64,000 nt of DNA from Neoceratodus forsteri (lineage: Eukaryota; Chordata; Ceratodontiformes; Ceratodontidae). Shown piece after piece: positions 20,246 through 31,100 of this stretch. The first letter of the stretch is position 1. Each line of letters opens with the position of its first letter. The notes under the pieces were generated by a model. That model searched no databases. It had not been told where the DNA came from and saw only the letters and a list, made by a program, of their open reading frames with translations. The stretch is taken from the NCBI GenBank assembly GCA_016271365.2, contig CM057451.1:371339501-371403500 (forward strand), given 5' to 3'. The translations under genes and the position numbers were made by a program.

Positions 20246-20540
20246 TATGGAAAAAGAACAGGCAGGGACAGATTCTGAAAGCCTGATGGACTTTTTCAAA
20301 TGGTGGACTATACACAAAAAGTGACTGAGAAGCAGAGAGAAAAAGAGATGTGGTGACAGGAGCAGATGAGAGAAGAGATGCAGCGACAGGAGCAGCGATG
20401 CCTAGATGCCTTACAAGCTATCAAAGGCAGAGGATCTGGCACAGATCCAGATAAGCAACAAAATGCAAGCAATTTAAAAGCCATTAAACTTACAAAGATG
20501 TGTCCCTCAGATGATATAGAGGCATACCCGACAAATATTT
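20246..20540 (+). pseudogene. gag 5' remnant of the plus-strand LTR element
   Basis: Frame pieces read MEKEQAGTDSESLMDFFKWW, then after stops EMQRQEQRCLDALQAIKG (a charged, probably coiled stretch) and LTKMCPSDDIEAYPTNI. The last matches the start of the gag core of Gmr1-like elements (DDIEAY, then a TFE-type segment). The frame is cut at about 20541 by the CR1 and resumes at 25328 with EIVATACQWPKQQWTIRL. Confidence 0.7.
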
Positions 20541-20729
20541 AGAGACACAAAGCACATCTTCTTGACCTGGAAGGACACTACTTCTTTATTCAGCTGTGAA
20601 CTGTGTGAGAAATTCTATATTGCACTTGATATCTGCAACAACGTGCACTTTTGCTCAATTCTGTGGGAGGTGAAACTAACTACCCTTGGTAATTGCTTTT
20701 TATTTACATATTTATTTAGTGTTTAACCA

Positions 20730-21075
20730 AGAAGGGGCTTGCAAACTCTGTTTATCTTGTGAGTAACTTCAGAAGGATTTAAATACTGCATTTGGGTAGA
20801 CCCTTGGAGGTAGCTAGATTGTCTACTAGGATTTTCTGACAGTTAAACTATTTTTAAATAATTTACAGGTGGCTGAGGAGTTGAAAAAGGAGCTTGCAAA
20901 CTCTGCTTATCTTGGGAGTAACTTCACGAGGGTTTGACTACTGCATTTTGGTTGTCCCTTGGGGGTAGTTGGATTGACTTACTAGGATTTTGGGACAGAA
21001 ACTATTTTTAAATAATTTACTGGTGCATAGGATTTTGTGATAGTTAAACTATTTTTAAATAAGTTACTGGAGGTT
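20730..21075 (+). repeat. Tandem monomers in the CR1 5' UTR
   Basis: A unit of about 155 bp is repeated: GCTTGCAAACTCTG occurs at 20737 and again at 20892, each followed by TTATCTTG, GAGTAACTTCA, a CTTGG-rich stretch and CTAGGATTTT. A third partial copy (TAGGATTTTGTGATAGTTAA, TTTTTAAATAAGTTACTGG) follows at about 21028. Position before ORF1 suggests promoter monomers, as in some L1 families; that role is inference. Confidence 0.75.
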
Positions 21076-21339
21076 AGTTGAATTACTATAAAGGGCAGTA
21101 CTCACCAGGGTGGTGGAGCAGTGGTGTATTTGATTGTTTCTAACAGTCACCTGTGGTTGTGGACTACCCACCCCCCTTCCTCACCCCCCACCCCCAGGCG
21201 TGGCATTTTATAGCCAAAGTTCTGACATCACTTCCTCAACAGGTCTTTGGGCAGAATTGTCATATTCTTAATAACCCATCACAGTGCATAAAGGGTAAGT
21301 ACACACCACCAAAAAAAAAAAAATTACAGATATTACATA

Positions 21340-22297
21340 TTGTATATTATAAGGGAGAGGGACATGTGGGGAGTGGTGCAATGCACTGGCTGTGGGGCAG
21401 CAGTTTTCTGGGAGACATTCTGGAAACTGCGTTGCTGTCCTATTTGCTGGGAACTGTCAGCTCTGAGGGAGGAGATTGCCCACCTCCAGGCTGAACTGGC
21501 AAGGACGAAGGAGGGCTCCCCCACCCAAAGAGCACCACTGCCACAACCACTGCCTCAGAGGTTGCCAAGTATGAAGAGCAGTTGGACCACAGTGGGTTTT
21601 GGGAGGGTGTGGGTGGTGGAAAAGAGGTGAAGCCCCCTACTTGTACCTCTACACAAATCATACGCCAGTCTGGCACAGCAAGGTTCCTCTATGATGGCAC
21701 CCTCAGTGGAGACCAAGAAGAATGCTGAGGACATCCACTAGGGAGACCCACAAAAGGGTGGCAAGGGATGCCACAGGGGAAGGAAATAGCTAATGATAGG
21801 GGACTCAATTGTTAGGGGGTTAGAACTGGGGAAGGGAGAGGAGAGGAGAGGAGAGGGAAGTAAGGTGCCTGCCTGGTGCCATGGCTTGGAGGGATAAGAA
21901 GCGAATCCTCACGACTGCAGAAGCAGCATCACAGGAGAGGGAACTAGATATCATTGTCCACCTTGGGACAAATGATCTAGCTAGGCATGGAATCAGTGCA
22001 GTGCAGGATGAATTTGTGGAGTTGGGGAGGGGCCTCAGACAGGTAGCCAGCATGGTTACCTTCTCAGAGGTGCTGCCAGTCCATGGCAGGGGTGAGGCTA
22101 GGGTACTGCACACCATGCAGTTTAATGAATGGTTGCAAAACTGGTGCAGAGCACAGGGCTTTGGCTTCATTGGGGACTGGGGGTACACCTGGAGAGATGA
22201 AGGTCTATACTGGCATAATCATCTGCATCTGTCCATGAAGGGAACCAAGCTCCTAAGTGACAGGTTTAAATGCTTCCTTGGAAAGCTTTTAAACTAG
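21340..22297 (+). pseudogene. CR1 ORF1: zinc-finger/coiled-coil plus SGNH esterase domain
   Basis: ORF1 of CR1 elements encodes an RNP protein with a lipase/esterase-like domain. The N-terminus (21361 onward) reads VVQCTGCGAAVFW and LRCCPICWELSALREEIAHL, two Cys pairs (PHD-like) leading into a coiled coil. After a frameshift the GDS block appears as LMIGDSIVRGLELG (about 21793-21837) with the nucleophile Ser. The 21881-22297 frame gives DIIVHLGTNDLARHG (block with Gly/Asn) and NHLHLSMKGTKLLSDRF (catalytic His block). A purine-rich slip tract (21830-21862) separates the GDS block from the rest and probably caused the frameshift. All catalytic blocks are present, but the ORF is split. Confidence 0.82.
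21830..21862. repeat. (GGAGA)n purine tract inside CR1 ORF1
   Basis: GGGAGAGGAGAGGAGAGG-type repeat. Expansion here moves the frame between the GDS block and the rest of the esterase. Confidence 0.85.
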
Positions 22298-22488
22298 CCA
22301 AGGGGGGAAGTGCTGATAAGAGGCAGGAAATTTCAAGCCTCCCCCAACAAAACATGGCAGATAGTAAGGTAAACACTGAGGTACAGAGCTCAACAGAGGG
22401 CAGAACAGGGGTAAATGGAAAAATAGACAAGGGCAATAAGAGCAGAGATGGGGAAAAAAGGATAAAGCCAACATTAAATGGAGGGCAA

Positions 22489-25060
22489 TGAGTACCAATG
22501 CCCGTAGTCTGGGAAATAAGCTTCCTAAGCTAGTAGCCCTGATGGAAGATGAAAAATTGGTTATTGTGGCAGTCACAGAAACATGGTACATGGAGAACCA
22601 TGACTAGGATGTCAACATACTGGGGTACACAGTCTACAGAAGGGACAGGGAGGGTAAAAGAGGAGGTGGAGTAGCTCTATACATAAGGGAAGGGATCAAA
22701 GCTACAGAACTAAAAAGTAAAGGGGGAGGACAAGAGGCACTCTGGGTCACCTTGGAGACAGGGAATGGCATCACAATCTGCACAGGGGTTGTATACAGAC
22801 CCCCATCTCAAGGGGAGGAAATGGACAAGAAAATGATAGAGGACATTCTCAAAATGGCTGAAAAAGGGGAGATACTGTTGATGGGGGACCTGAATATGCC
22901 AGATGTTAACTGGATGACGTGTACTGCAGCCACATCCAAGAGCAGGGTCATTCTCGATGCCCTGCAGGGGGCAGGCCATAGACAGCTAGTGTTGGAACCC
23001 ACTCGGGAGGGAGCAATACTAGACCTGGTACTCTCAAATGGAGAGAGGATCACAAATTTAGAAGTCAGTAGACATCTGGGAACAAGTGACCAATGCACAG
23101 TGTAAAGCCATTAACAGCACAACCATGGAGACAACATACAAAACAAGGATACTGAACTTTAGAAGGCTGACTTTGGCAAATGGGTGAATACCTGAGGAAT
23201 GCACTAGCAAATTGCCAAAAGGAGGGTGGAAGAACAATGGAGAAAAATCAAAACTGCTATCATAGAGGCAACAAGCCTTTGTGTGAAACAAATAAAGAAA
23301 ACAAAGCGGAGTAAAAAACCACTATGATTCTCAAAAGAGGTGGCAGGGAAGGTTAAGGAGAAAAAGGCTGCATTCAAAAAGTATAAGGAATCACAGAAGG
23401 AGCACGACAGGGAACTGTATCAATTAAAGCAGAAAGAAATGGGGAAGGCAGTCAGAATAGCAAAGGCCCAAACCAAGGAAAAAATAGCCAACTCACTTAA
23501 GAAGGGGGATAAAACCTTTTATAGATACATTAGAGAGCATAGAAAGGTTAAGGGAGGAATAGTGAAGATTAATAAAGGAGAGGGGAGGTGGGCAGAGGGA
23601 GACAGTGAAAAGGCAGAGATAGTGAATGAATACTTTTGCTCAGTATTCACAAAAGAAGAAGAGGAGGAGTTACCTAAACTAGACAATAGAATCACTCTGG
23701 ATAGGGAGGTTGACACCAGTCCATTTACAGAAGAAAGAGTCCTGAAAGAACTCCTAAAACTCAAGGTGGACAAAGCAATGGGGTCTGACGGGACTCACCC
23801 CAGAATCCTAAAAGAACTAAGGGAGGACCTAGTGACACCACTAACCACACTTTTTAACAAATCATGGGAGGATGGGGTGGTACCTGAGGACTGGGGGAGG
23901 GCAGATGTGATTCCCCTTCACAAAAGTGGGAGCAAGGCAGAAGCAGGAAACTACAGACCTGTAAGTTGGACCTCAGTGGTAGGGAAAATGATGGAATCAT
24001 TTCTGAAAGAAAGAATTGTTGAGTACCTAGAGGCCAGGGCACAGGACCCAAAGCAGCATGGATTTACAGCAGGAAGGTCATGTCAGATGAATCTAATTGA
24101 TTTCTTTGACTGGGTGACCAAAGTAATAGACCAGGGAAGGGCTGTGGATATGGCCTACCTAGACTTTAGCAAGGCATTTGACACAGTCCCGCACAAAAGA
24201 CTAATAATCAAGTTAGCCAGCCTGGGAGTGGGTTCCAGGGTGGTAGCCTGGCTAGCAAACTGGCTGCACAACAGGACACAGAAGGTAATAGTGAATGGAA
24301 CACATTCTGAAGAAAGGGGGGTTACTAGTGGAGTACCTCAGGGCTCAGTACTGGGTCCAGTCCTCTTTAACATATTTATAGGTGACATTGCAGACAGTCT
24401 GGAGGGAAAGGTATGCCTCTTTGCAGATGACACAAAGATCTGTAACAGAGTTGATACACAAGGAGGGATATAAAGGATGAAAAGGGACTTGGCAAGGTTA
24501 GAGGAATGGTCAGACATATGGCAACTTGGATTCAATGCAAAGAAGTGCAAAGTAATGCACCTGGGAAACAAAAACCCAGGAGAAGAGTACACAATAGCAG
24601 GGGAGGCACTAACAACAACAAAAATGGAAAGGGACTTGGGGGTAGTCATATCAGATGACCTAAAGGTGGGTAAGCAATGTGAGAAGTCAGTAAGGAGAGC
24701 CAGGGGGGATACTGGATGCATAGGGAGGGGCATCACAAGTAGAAAAAGGAAGTGGTTATCCTCTGTACAGACAGTTGGTGAGACCCCATCTGGAATACTG
24801 TGTGCAGTTTTGGAGACCCCATCTATGCAAGGACATAGACAGGATGGAAGCAGTCCAGAGGAGGGCAACTAAATGGTGCAGGGTCTGCATCAGAAACCAT
24901 ATGAAGAGAGACTGAGAGAGCTTAATATGTATTCCTTGATGAAAGGAGGGACAGGGGGACATGATAGAAACTTTAAGTACCTCAAGGAATCAACAAAGTC
25001 CAGGAGGGTAGCATCTTCAGAAAAGAGATGTGTAAGAACAAGGGGCACAATTTAAAGATA
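22489..25060 (+). pseudogene. CR1 ORF2: APE endonuclease and reverse transcriptase
   Basis: The endonuclease begins STNARSLGNKLPKLVALMED and VAVTETWYMENHD, followed by a stop. It continues GVVYRPPSQGEEMD, ILLMGDLNMPDVNW and ILDLVLSNGERITN, and ends GTSDQ where CR1 normally has SDH, so the catalytic His is lost. The RT frame, 23340-24473, holds [86 protein letters not shown] and [14 protein letters not shown]. The catalytic Asp and FADD box are intact. A TAA at about 24472 and frameshifts after 24700 disrupt the thumb and C-terminal part (KCKVMHLGNKNPGEEYTIAG is still readable). It is the best RT ORF among the CR1 copies here. Confidence 0.9.
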
Positions 25061-25327
25061 GAGGGGGACGGCTCAGGGGTAATGTGAGGAAATTTTTTTC
25101 ATGGAGAGAGTGGTGGATGCATGGAACTGCCTTCCTGGGGAGGTTGTTGGGTCTAAAACAGTGGGGGAATTCAAACATGCATGGGACAGACATAAGGCAT
25201 TTGTAGTGGGGGGTTGCAGGAAGTAGGCTGTTGGTTAACTAGAATCTGCAGCTTATCCAATAGGAAGGGAAATGGGCAGACTGGGTGGGCCAAGTGGTCC
25301 TTATCTGCTGTCAAAGTCTATGTTTCT

Positions 25328-25819
25328 AACTTCTGAAATAGTTGCCACAGCCTGCCAATGGCCAAAGCAGCAATGGACAATCAGACTGGTACCCTACCTG
25401 ACAGGGAAAGCCCAGACTTTGAGAAACCATTTTTGTTACAAACAGATGCATCAGAGGTTGGTCTAGGTGCAGTACTGAGTCAAAATGTAGATGGGACAGA
25501 ACATCCTATTCTGTATATAAGTAGGAAGTTGCATGACAGAGAGAAAAGGTACTCCACTATTGAAAAGGAATGTTTAGCAGCAAAGTGGGCTATGACGTCC
25601 CTTAAGTTTTATTTGCTAGGAACTGACTTTGTTTTTGTAACAGACCACATTCCTCTCTATTGGCTTAACCAGATGAAAGATAAAAATTCCAGAATCACAA
25701 GGTGGTACCTGGCACTGCAGCCATTTAAATTCACGGTGATTCACAAATCTGGTAGAGAGAATAGTAATGCTGATTTTCTGTCAAGATATGAATCAGGAAT
25801 TGAGGGTTCTGAAGGTTGA
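25328..25819 (+). pseudogene. gag-RNase H fusion remnant of the plus-strand LTR element
   Basis: The segment 25328-25416 is gag (EIVATACQWPKQQWTIRLVP, then YLTGKAQ). It passes directly, at a CCAG shared by both reading frames, into the RNase H domain PDFEKPFLLQTDASEVGLGA in another frame. RNase H continues VLSQ, RYSTIEKECLAAKWA, DFVFVTDHIPLYWLNQ, TVIHKSGRENSNADFLSRYE and stops at 25819. The catalytic Asp of QTDAS, Glu of EKEC and Asp of VTDH are present. Everything between gag and RNase H is deleted. No integrase follows; the polypurine tract is about 150 bp downstream. Confidence 0.85.
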
Positions 25820-25970
25820 AAACAAATGTATGGGTTTGAACTTTACTGTCTGCTGTACTGATATATAAAAAAAGATAATGTACACATGCTTAATTGCTGA
25901 AAACAGCAAATGTTATTAGAGAATTAATAAAAAGTTTTGGAAACCTGTATAATAAAACAGGTTCCCTTTT

Positions 25971-25982
25971 AAGGAGGGAGGT
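25971..25982 (+). other. Polypurine tract
   Basis: AAGGAGGGAGG just upstream of the 3' LTR at 25986, the expected primer site for plus-strand DNA synthesis. Confidence 0.75.
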
Positions 25983-25985
25983 ATA

Positions 25986-26691
25986 TGTGACAGGGTGGAA
26001 TAGGACCTTGTCCCATTTGTTATGGAGAAAGTGTTTAAAATGCAAGGATCTTTCCTTTTCTGTCTCTTCTCTGTCTGGTTGCACAACCCAGTTTTCCTGT
26101 GAGACGTCAGACTTGATCACCCCGACAATTTTGCAGTTCTTTGCCTCTCACTGTCTCTCAGTTTTTCCTTGCTGTCTGTTTTTCCTCCCTTGCATATCTG
26201 CTAATATAAAGATATATGCAATTCATTGTATGTAAATGTAACTGATATGGTATCCATTTGTTTAGAAAATATATAGTGTTACTGTTGAAATGTATATAAT
26301 TATAATGTGAGATGATTGTAAAAAGCTAATGGAAAACTCCAGAGGTTACTTGAGCGCATTTTTTTAAGCTTTCTGCAAAAGCTGTAGGGGTCTCAGCAGG
26401 CACACTGTCTTCTAGCAGCTCCGGAAACTTACAAGAACAGAACACTTACAAAAATAGAATGCTTGCGAAGAGTAGGGGTTGAAAAAACTTACAAAAGAGC
26501 TAAGCTGCAACTGCAAGAAAGATTAGAAGAACAAGGGACACAGAGACTGAAAGAAAACTATTTTGCCTTTGTGAATAGTTATACTGAACAAGTTTATTTT
26601 ATGATACTGCTAGTGTAAATAAATAATTTTTGGTGAATTCTACAACTGCTCCGGGTTTTCCTATGCTTCCCTGACCTATGCCTCGATGACA
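25986..26691 (+). repeat. 3' LTR of the plus-strand LTR element
   Basis: 706 bp, TGTGACAGGG...CCTCGATGACA, the partner of 19335-20044. Confidence 0.9.
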
Positions 26692-26999
26692 GGACACACA
26701 CAACAGTAGACAAAATTAATATAACTATATATATTTTTCTTTACAATTTGCTAACCATTATGTGCCAAGTGCTATGCATTTTCACAGCTAATTAGCACTT
26801 TCATGTGTAAAACTGCTAATCAGTGTTTTCGACTTATTAATATCCTATCTTTACAGCTCCAAAGGTATACCCCCCAATAGAAGAAATGGAGTATTACACT
26901 ACATTTCTTGGCACTACTGCTTTTACAAAAAAAATAGAGAATTATTAACATCACCTATTACTAGAGCTGAAATTAGTGATACAAAAAAAAGCAATAGTG
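26692..26999. other. AT-rich spacer between two LTR elements
   Basis: No gene seen. Probably host DNA or a degraded repeat; it separates the two LTR elements by about 300 bp. Confidence 0.5.
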
Positions 27000-27004
27000 A
27001 AAGG

Positions 27005-28149
27005 TGTCACAAACCCACTCAGCAGATCAGGCCCTCTGCTCCCACAGTGCCAACCTCCGAGTGCAGGGTAACCCTCCTGTCTGTTTTGTGGGTTTGAATC
27101 AACCTTTGGTCTCAAGTTCTGGAAGGACTCAAACTGTGAACCTCTTGCTAGTGTACCCAATTGTACAGGCTCAGATAATTCTGCTCTTTGGGGAAATGCC
27201 AGATATCTTTCGCCTGCGGGCACCTAACCAGGTGTACAAAATGAACCCTTAAACACTCTATGAAAGATCTCAGATAAACTCTTACCTTTTTCCCAGTTTG
27301 ATATTACCATTAAGCTATTGCACAGTGTCACTTTAACCATATATGCTTCATTTGTCAAAGAAAGAATTTCAAAGGCACACCAAGCAGTCTCTTTAAAATA
27401 GAGGTTTACTTTAAAATGTATAAAAATGTAAGATGTAATTACAGAACAATACATCACAAAACCATACAATCACTTAAAAAAACACGATTATAAATACGAA
27501 CAAAATCTCCTACCACAGTACACTTAGACTTGTTTTTCTAATGTATACCTTTTTAAAGTGCCTGATGTTGCTTTTTCAGAGTCCAAACATGTATATCCAT
27601 AAAAGTCAGTCACAGCATAATAAAAAAAACTGTCTTGAGCCTGCCTTCTCCATGATATTACCCAGCTCCTCCTCTGTTTATTAAAAATTATACAACTGGG
27701 ATGTCTTATCAAGCAGGAGGTAAATTAAATAGGTGACATCAGCGAAAACTCATTTCCCCATATGACTTCCCAATCAAGTCTGTGATTTTCCAGTATCTTC
27801 TTTCATTCATGAGCAGTTTGCTGCTTCACAGACATCAAAGGAACATTTATGACTTAGCACCTAAGTGACATAACCTGTATTCTTCCTCTAAACATCATAA
27901 AAGTTTATGATTTCCATCTTAGCAGCTGGCAGCTACAATTAAGCCAGATAAACAGGAGATCCTTAATTTGTGTTTCTTCTAGATCGTAATTATCTCCTGG
28001 CTTTTAGGTTAACAGCTTGTAGTTGAAACCTTGGGGGGAGGGGGTCATCCCACGGGCTGTCTCAGCATGTCTCATGAGAGACACTCAATAACACATTTTT
28101 ATATTACAAAAATCATAAAGTAATCCGAACCAGCTGTCCAAGCGTCACA
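27005..28149 (-). repeat. 3' LTR of the minus-strand LTR element
   Basis: 1145 bp. Compared with the 5' LTR it lacks about 25 bp near 27065 and has a longer G/C-rich insertion near 28030-28065. Confidence 0.92.
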
Positions 28150-28161
28150 ATCCTCCCTATC
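28150..28161 (-). other. Polypurine tract
   Basis: On the minus strand GATAGGGAGGAT immediately precedes the 3' LTR. Confidence 0.7.
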
Positions 28162-28221
28162 TAGAATGAATTGGGGGGCTCTATCCCCTGCATAGGATAA
28201 GCTTCCCAAATCAGTTCATTC

Positions 28222-29650
28222 CTCATAGACGTGAGACAACCCATCTGAGTTCTGATTTTTCACTCCAGCCCTATGTAAGATTGTCATATCATACCCTTGC
28301 AAAGCAAGACTCCATCATAACAATCTACCATTATTCTTCCCCATTTGCGTCAGCCAAACCAGGGGGTTGTGGTCAGTTTGTACCACAAAATGCTGCTCAT
28401 ACAAGTATGGCTCCAACTTCTTTAGGGCCCACACTATGGCAAGACACTCCTTTTCCACGGTAGAGTATGCCTGCTCCCTGGGAAGTAACTTTTTACTCAG
28501 GTATGCTACCAGGTGATCTTTCCCTTGGTTGGATGTCTGACTCAGTACTGCCCCAATTCCCACATCTGAGGCATCAGTCTGAACTATAGAGTTTGCTATA
28601 GTCAGGACTTGTCAAAACAAGAGCACTGTATAGTGCCTCCTTCAGTCTGGTAAAGGCTTCTTCACAGGCTGGTCCCCAGGTAATTTTCTTTGGCATTCTT
28701 TTCTTTACCAGGTCAGATAGGGGAGCAGCCAGGGCACTGTAATTGGGTACAGATTTTCTATAGTACCCTGCTGTCCCAAGAAAACTCCTGACCTGTTTCT
28801 GCGTTTCTGGTCTGGGCCACACCTGGATCAGCTCTATTTTTATTTGGTTAGGACAGAGCTGTCCCTGGCCTACCACATTCCTGAGGTATGCCACTTCTCC
28901 CATGGCCACCTGGCACTTCTCGGCTTTGACAGTGAGCCCAGCCCTCTGTGTCCTGCCCAGCACTTCCCTAAGGTGGGACAGGTGTTCCTCCCAGCTGGCA
29001 CTAAAGATGGCAGTGTCATCCAGGTACACCACGGTGTACTCCTCAGCACCATTTAACACCTGGTTCACCAACCTTTGGAAAGTGGCCGGGGTGTTCTTCA
29101 TTCTGAAAGGCATTACTTTAAATTCAAATAAGCCTATCAGAGAGATGAAGGCTGACCTCTCCCTAGCTCTGTCCGACAACTCTACCTGCCAATACCCCTT
29201 GGTCAGGTCAATAGTCATAAGGTAGGTCGCCCCTCCTAACTTGTCCAGGAGTTCGTCCGTCCGGGGCATCGGGTGGGCATCTGACTTCATGACTGCATTC
29301 AGTCCATGATAGTCCACACAGATGTGAGTAGAGCCATCAGGCTTGGGCACAAGGACTACAGGTTAGGCCCTGGGGCTGTGGGATCTCTGGATTACCCCTA
29401 AATCCAGCATCTCCTCCACTTCCCTCCTAATGTCCTTTTGGACAGCCTCTGGCACCCATTATGCTGTCTGCCGTATAGGCGTCTGTGTCCCTGTCTCCGC
29501 ATCATGAGTCGCTAAGGGGTTAGTCCAGGCTTGGCGCTAAACAATGGGGCAAAGTCTGCTAAAACCTCCCTTACTTCCTGGGTCTTGTCCAGGGTCAGCT
29601 GGGGAGACAATTTAACTGCCTCCACAGAGGACTCCCACTTACTTTCTTCC
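28222..29650 (-). pseudogene. Reverse transcriptase and RNase H of the minus-strand LTR element
   Basis: Copies the element's RNA into DNA. The domain starts near 29600 with EVREVLADFAPLFSAKPGLT. After stops the main frame (29350-28574) gives PKPDGSTHICVDYHGLN, LMTIDLTKGYWQVEL with the first Asp, and VVYLDDTAIFS, where the YLDD box is intact. The connection reads FLGTAGYYRKSVPNYSALAA. RNase H (28610-28222) shows GIGAVLSQ, AYSTVEKECLAIVWA, FVVQTDHNPLVWL, then past a stop ILHRAGVKNQNSDGLSHVYE and a stop at 28222. The QTDAS motif is damaged (QTDAS-encoding bases at 28570 are followed by a frame change). It ends about 60 bp before the polypurine tract, so RNase H is the last domain. Confidence 0.9.
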
Positions 29651-29699
29651 AGCAAGTCCAGAAGGGAGTCTCCTTTGTCCGTCCCCTCCCCAGGACTAC

Positions 29700-31100
29700 A
29701 CACTGCAAACACCATGTCAGCCCTGCTTGCATATGGCTTCGTCATTTTGACATGGTATATCCTTTCTGTCTGTCTTCTGTCAGGTAACTCTATAAGACAG
29801 TTCATGTCATTTACCTTCCTAACTACTTTGTACGGTCCTGCCCACTCAGCCTGCAGCTTGTCTTTCTGGACCGGAATAAGGACCATGACTTCCTGACCCA
29901 GCATGTACGAGTGAGCTCTGGCTCTGCAGTCATACCACACTTTTTGCTTCTGTTGGGCAGCTGCCAGGTTACTCTGGGCTGTCCCCATAAGCTCCTTCAG
30001 CCTTTCCCTAAACTTAAGGACATAATCCACTATGGGAGTTCCCAGGGGTGGTGTGCTTGCCTTCCCAGTCCTCCCAGATCAAGTCTAGGGGCCCATGTAC
30101 CCAGTGTCCATATAAGAGTTTGAAGGGGAAAAATCCTGTTGACTCTTGGGGCACCTCCGTGTATGCAAACAACAGGTGGGGAAGGTATTTCTCCCAGTCC
30201 CTCCCATGCTGTTCAGCAAACACCCAGAGCATTGACTTCAGGGTACCATTGAATCTTTCCACAAGCCCATTGGCTTGTGGGTGGTACAGTGTTGTGCATC
30301 TCTGCACCACCCCACACTTCTCCCACAAACATTTCATCAGGTTCAACATGAAGGAACCCCCTCGATTGGTGATAACCTCCTGCAGAAACCCAAGACTGGA
30401 GAAAATCCCAAGTAAAGCATCTGCCACTTTGTCTATCCTCAGTGAGGTTAGAGGTGACTGCCTCTGGGTACTGGGTGGCATAATCCACCACAGTCAGGAT
30501 GAATCTCTTCCCTGAGAAGCTGGGGGTATTTAAAGGCCTCACAATATCCATTCACACCCTCTGGAATGGCTTCTCCACTATGGGCAATGGAATCAGGGCA
30601 GCTTGGGTTTTCTTGCCTGCCTACCCTATTTCTTGGCACCGGTGACAAGACCTGCAATACTCCTTCACCTGTTGGGTGAAGTTAGGCCAATAGAAATTCT
30701 GGGCCAACCGCTGCATAGTGCATGCGATTCCCAGATGACCAGACAAGGGAATATCATGTGCAACCTTGAGCAACTGCTGACGTTACCCCTGGGGAATGAC
30801 AAGCTGCCTGCCTAGCACCCCTCCCTCTGTCTACACAGCCTGAGTATACATTAGTCCATTTTCCCAATAAACCTTATGTCTGCCATCACCTCCCTGTGCT
30901 CCGTCAAAGTCTGTCCAAGCCCTCAGCTTCTCTAGACTAGGGTCACTTCTCTGAGCAGCTGCAAACTCCTCATGCATTCCCAAGACATGGGACAGGTCCC
31001 CTTTTGTCTCTAAACTAGGGTCCCTAGCACTAGCATCAGGGCACTCAGGATCACTGTCAACCCCAACCCTCTGACAACGGGTCACCCCTCCCTCCCTCCT
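29700..31100 (-). pseudogene. Integrase of the minus-strand LTR element, upstream of RT
   Basis: Inserts the cDNA. The segment 31085-30831 is a linker (EEFAAAQRSDPSLEKLRAW, ENGLMYTQAV). The zinc-binding HHCC unit follows across stops at 30800-30640: HDIPLSGHLG, MQRLAQNFYWPNF and CRSCHRCQ. The catalytic core (30551-30014) has FILTVVDYATQYPEA with the first Asp, NRGGSFMLNLMKCLWEKCGV where the second Asp (normally DRG) is Asn, and HPQANGLVERFNGTLKSML with the Glu. The C-terminal part (30030-29512) has WAGPYKVVRKVNDMNCLIEL, a GPY-type segment. The substituted second Asp and several stops mean it is inactive. It stands between protease and RT, not after RNase H. Confidence 0.9.

Larger units (their letters stand above)
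20541..25326 (+). mobile_element. Nearly full-length CR1 LINE (family 1) inserted in gag
   Basis: A CR1 of about 4.8 kb, close to the usual full length of about 4.5 kb. It has a 5' UTR with tandem repeats, ORF1 (21340-22297), ORF2 (22489-25060) and the family-1 3' end AAAGTCTATGTTTCTAAC. Both flanks are gag of the host LTR element: DDIEAYPTNI on the left and EIVATACQWPKQQW on the right. It is the most complete member of the family in the window. The 5' edge is uncertain by about 40 bp and I see no clear target duplication, which is usual for CR1. Confidence 0.88.
19335..26691 (+). mobile_element. Gmr1-like Ty3/gypsy LTR retrotransposon, internally deleted, hosting a CR1
   Basis: Two matching LTRs (19335-20044 and 25986-26691, both TGTGACAGGG...GATGACA) bound an interior. 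It holds a tRNA-Leu-like primer binding site, a gag start, a CR1 insertion (20541-25326), a gag remnant fused to RNase H, and a polypurine tract. Flanks are GGACC on the left (19330-19334) and GGACA on the right (26692-26696), a probable 5-bp target duplication with one change. RNase H lies directly before the 3' LTR with no integrase after it, as in Gmr1-like elements, whose integrase precedes RT. SCAN-region, protease, integrase and RT are missing. It is non-autonomous. Confidence 0.85.
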
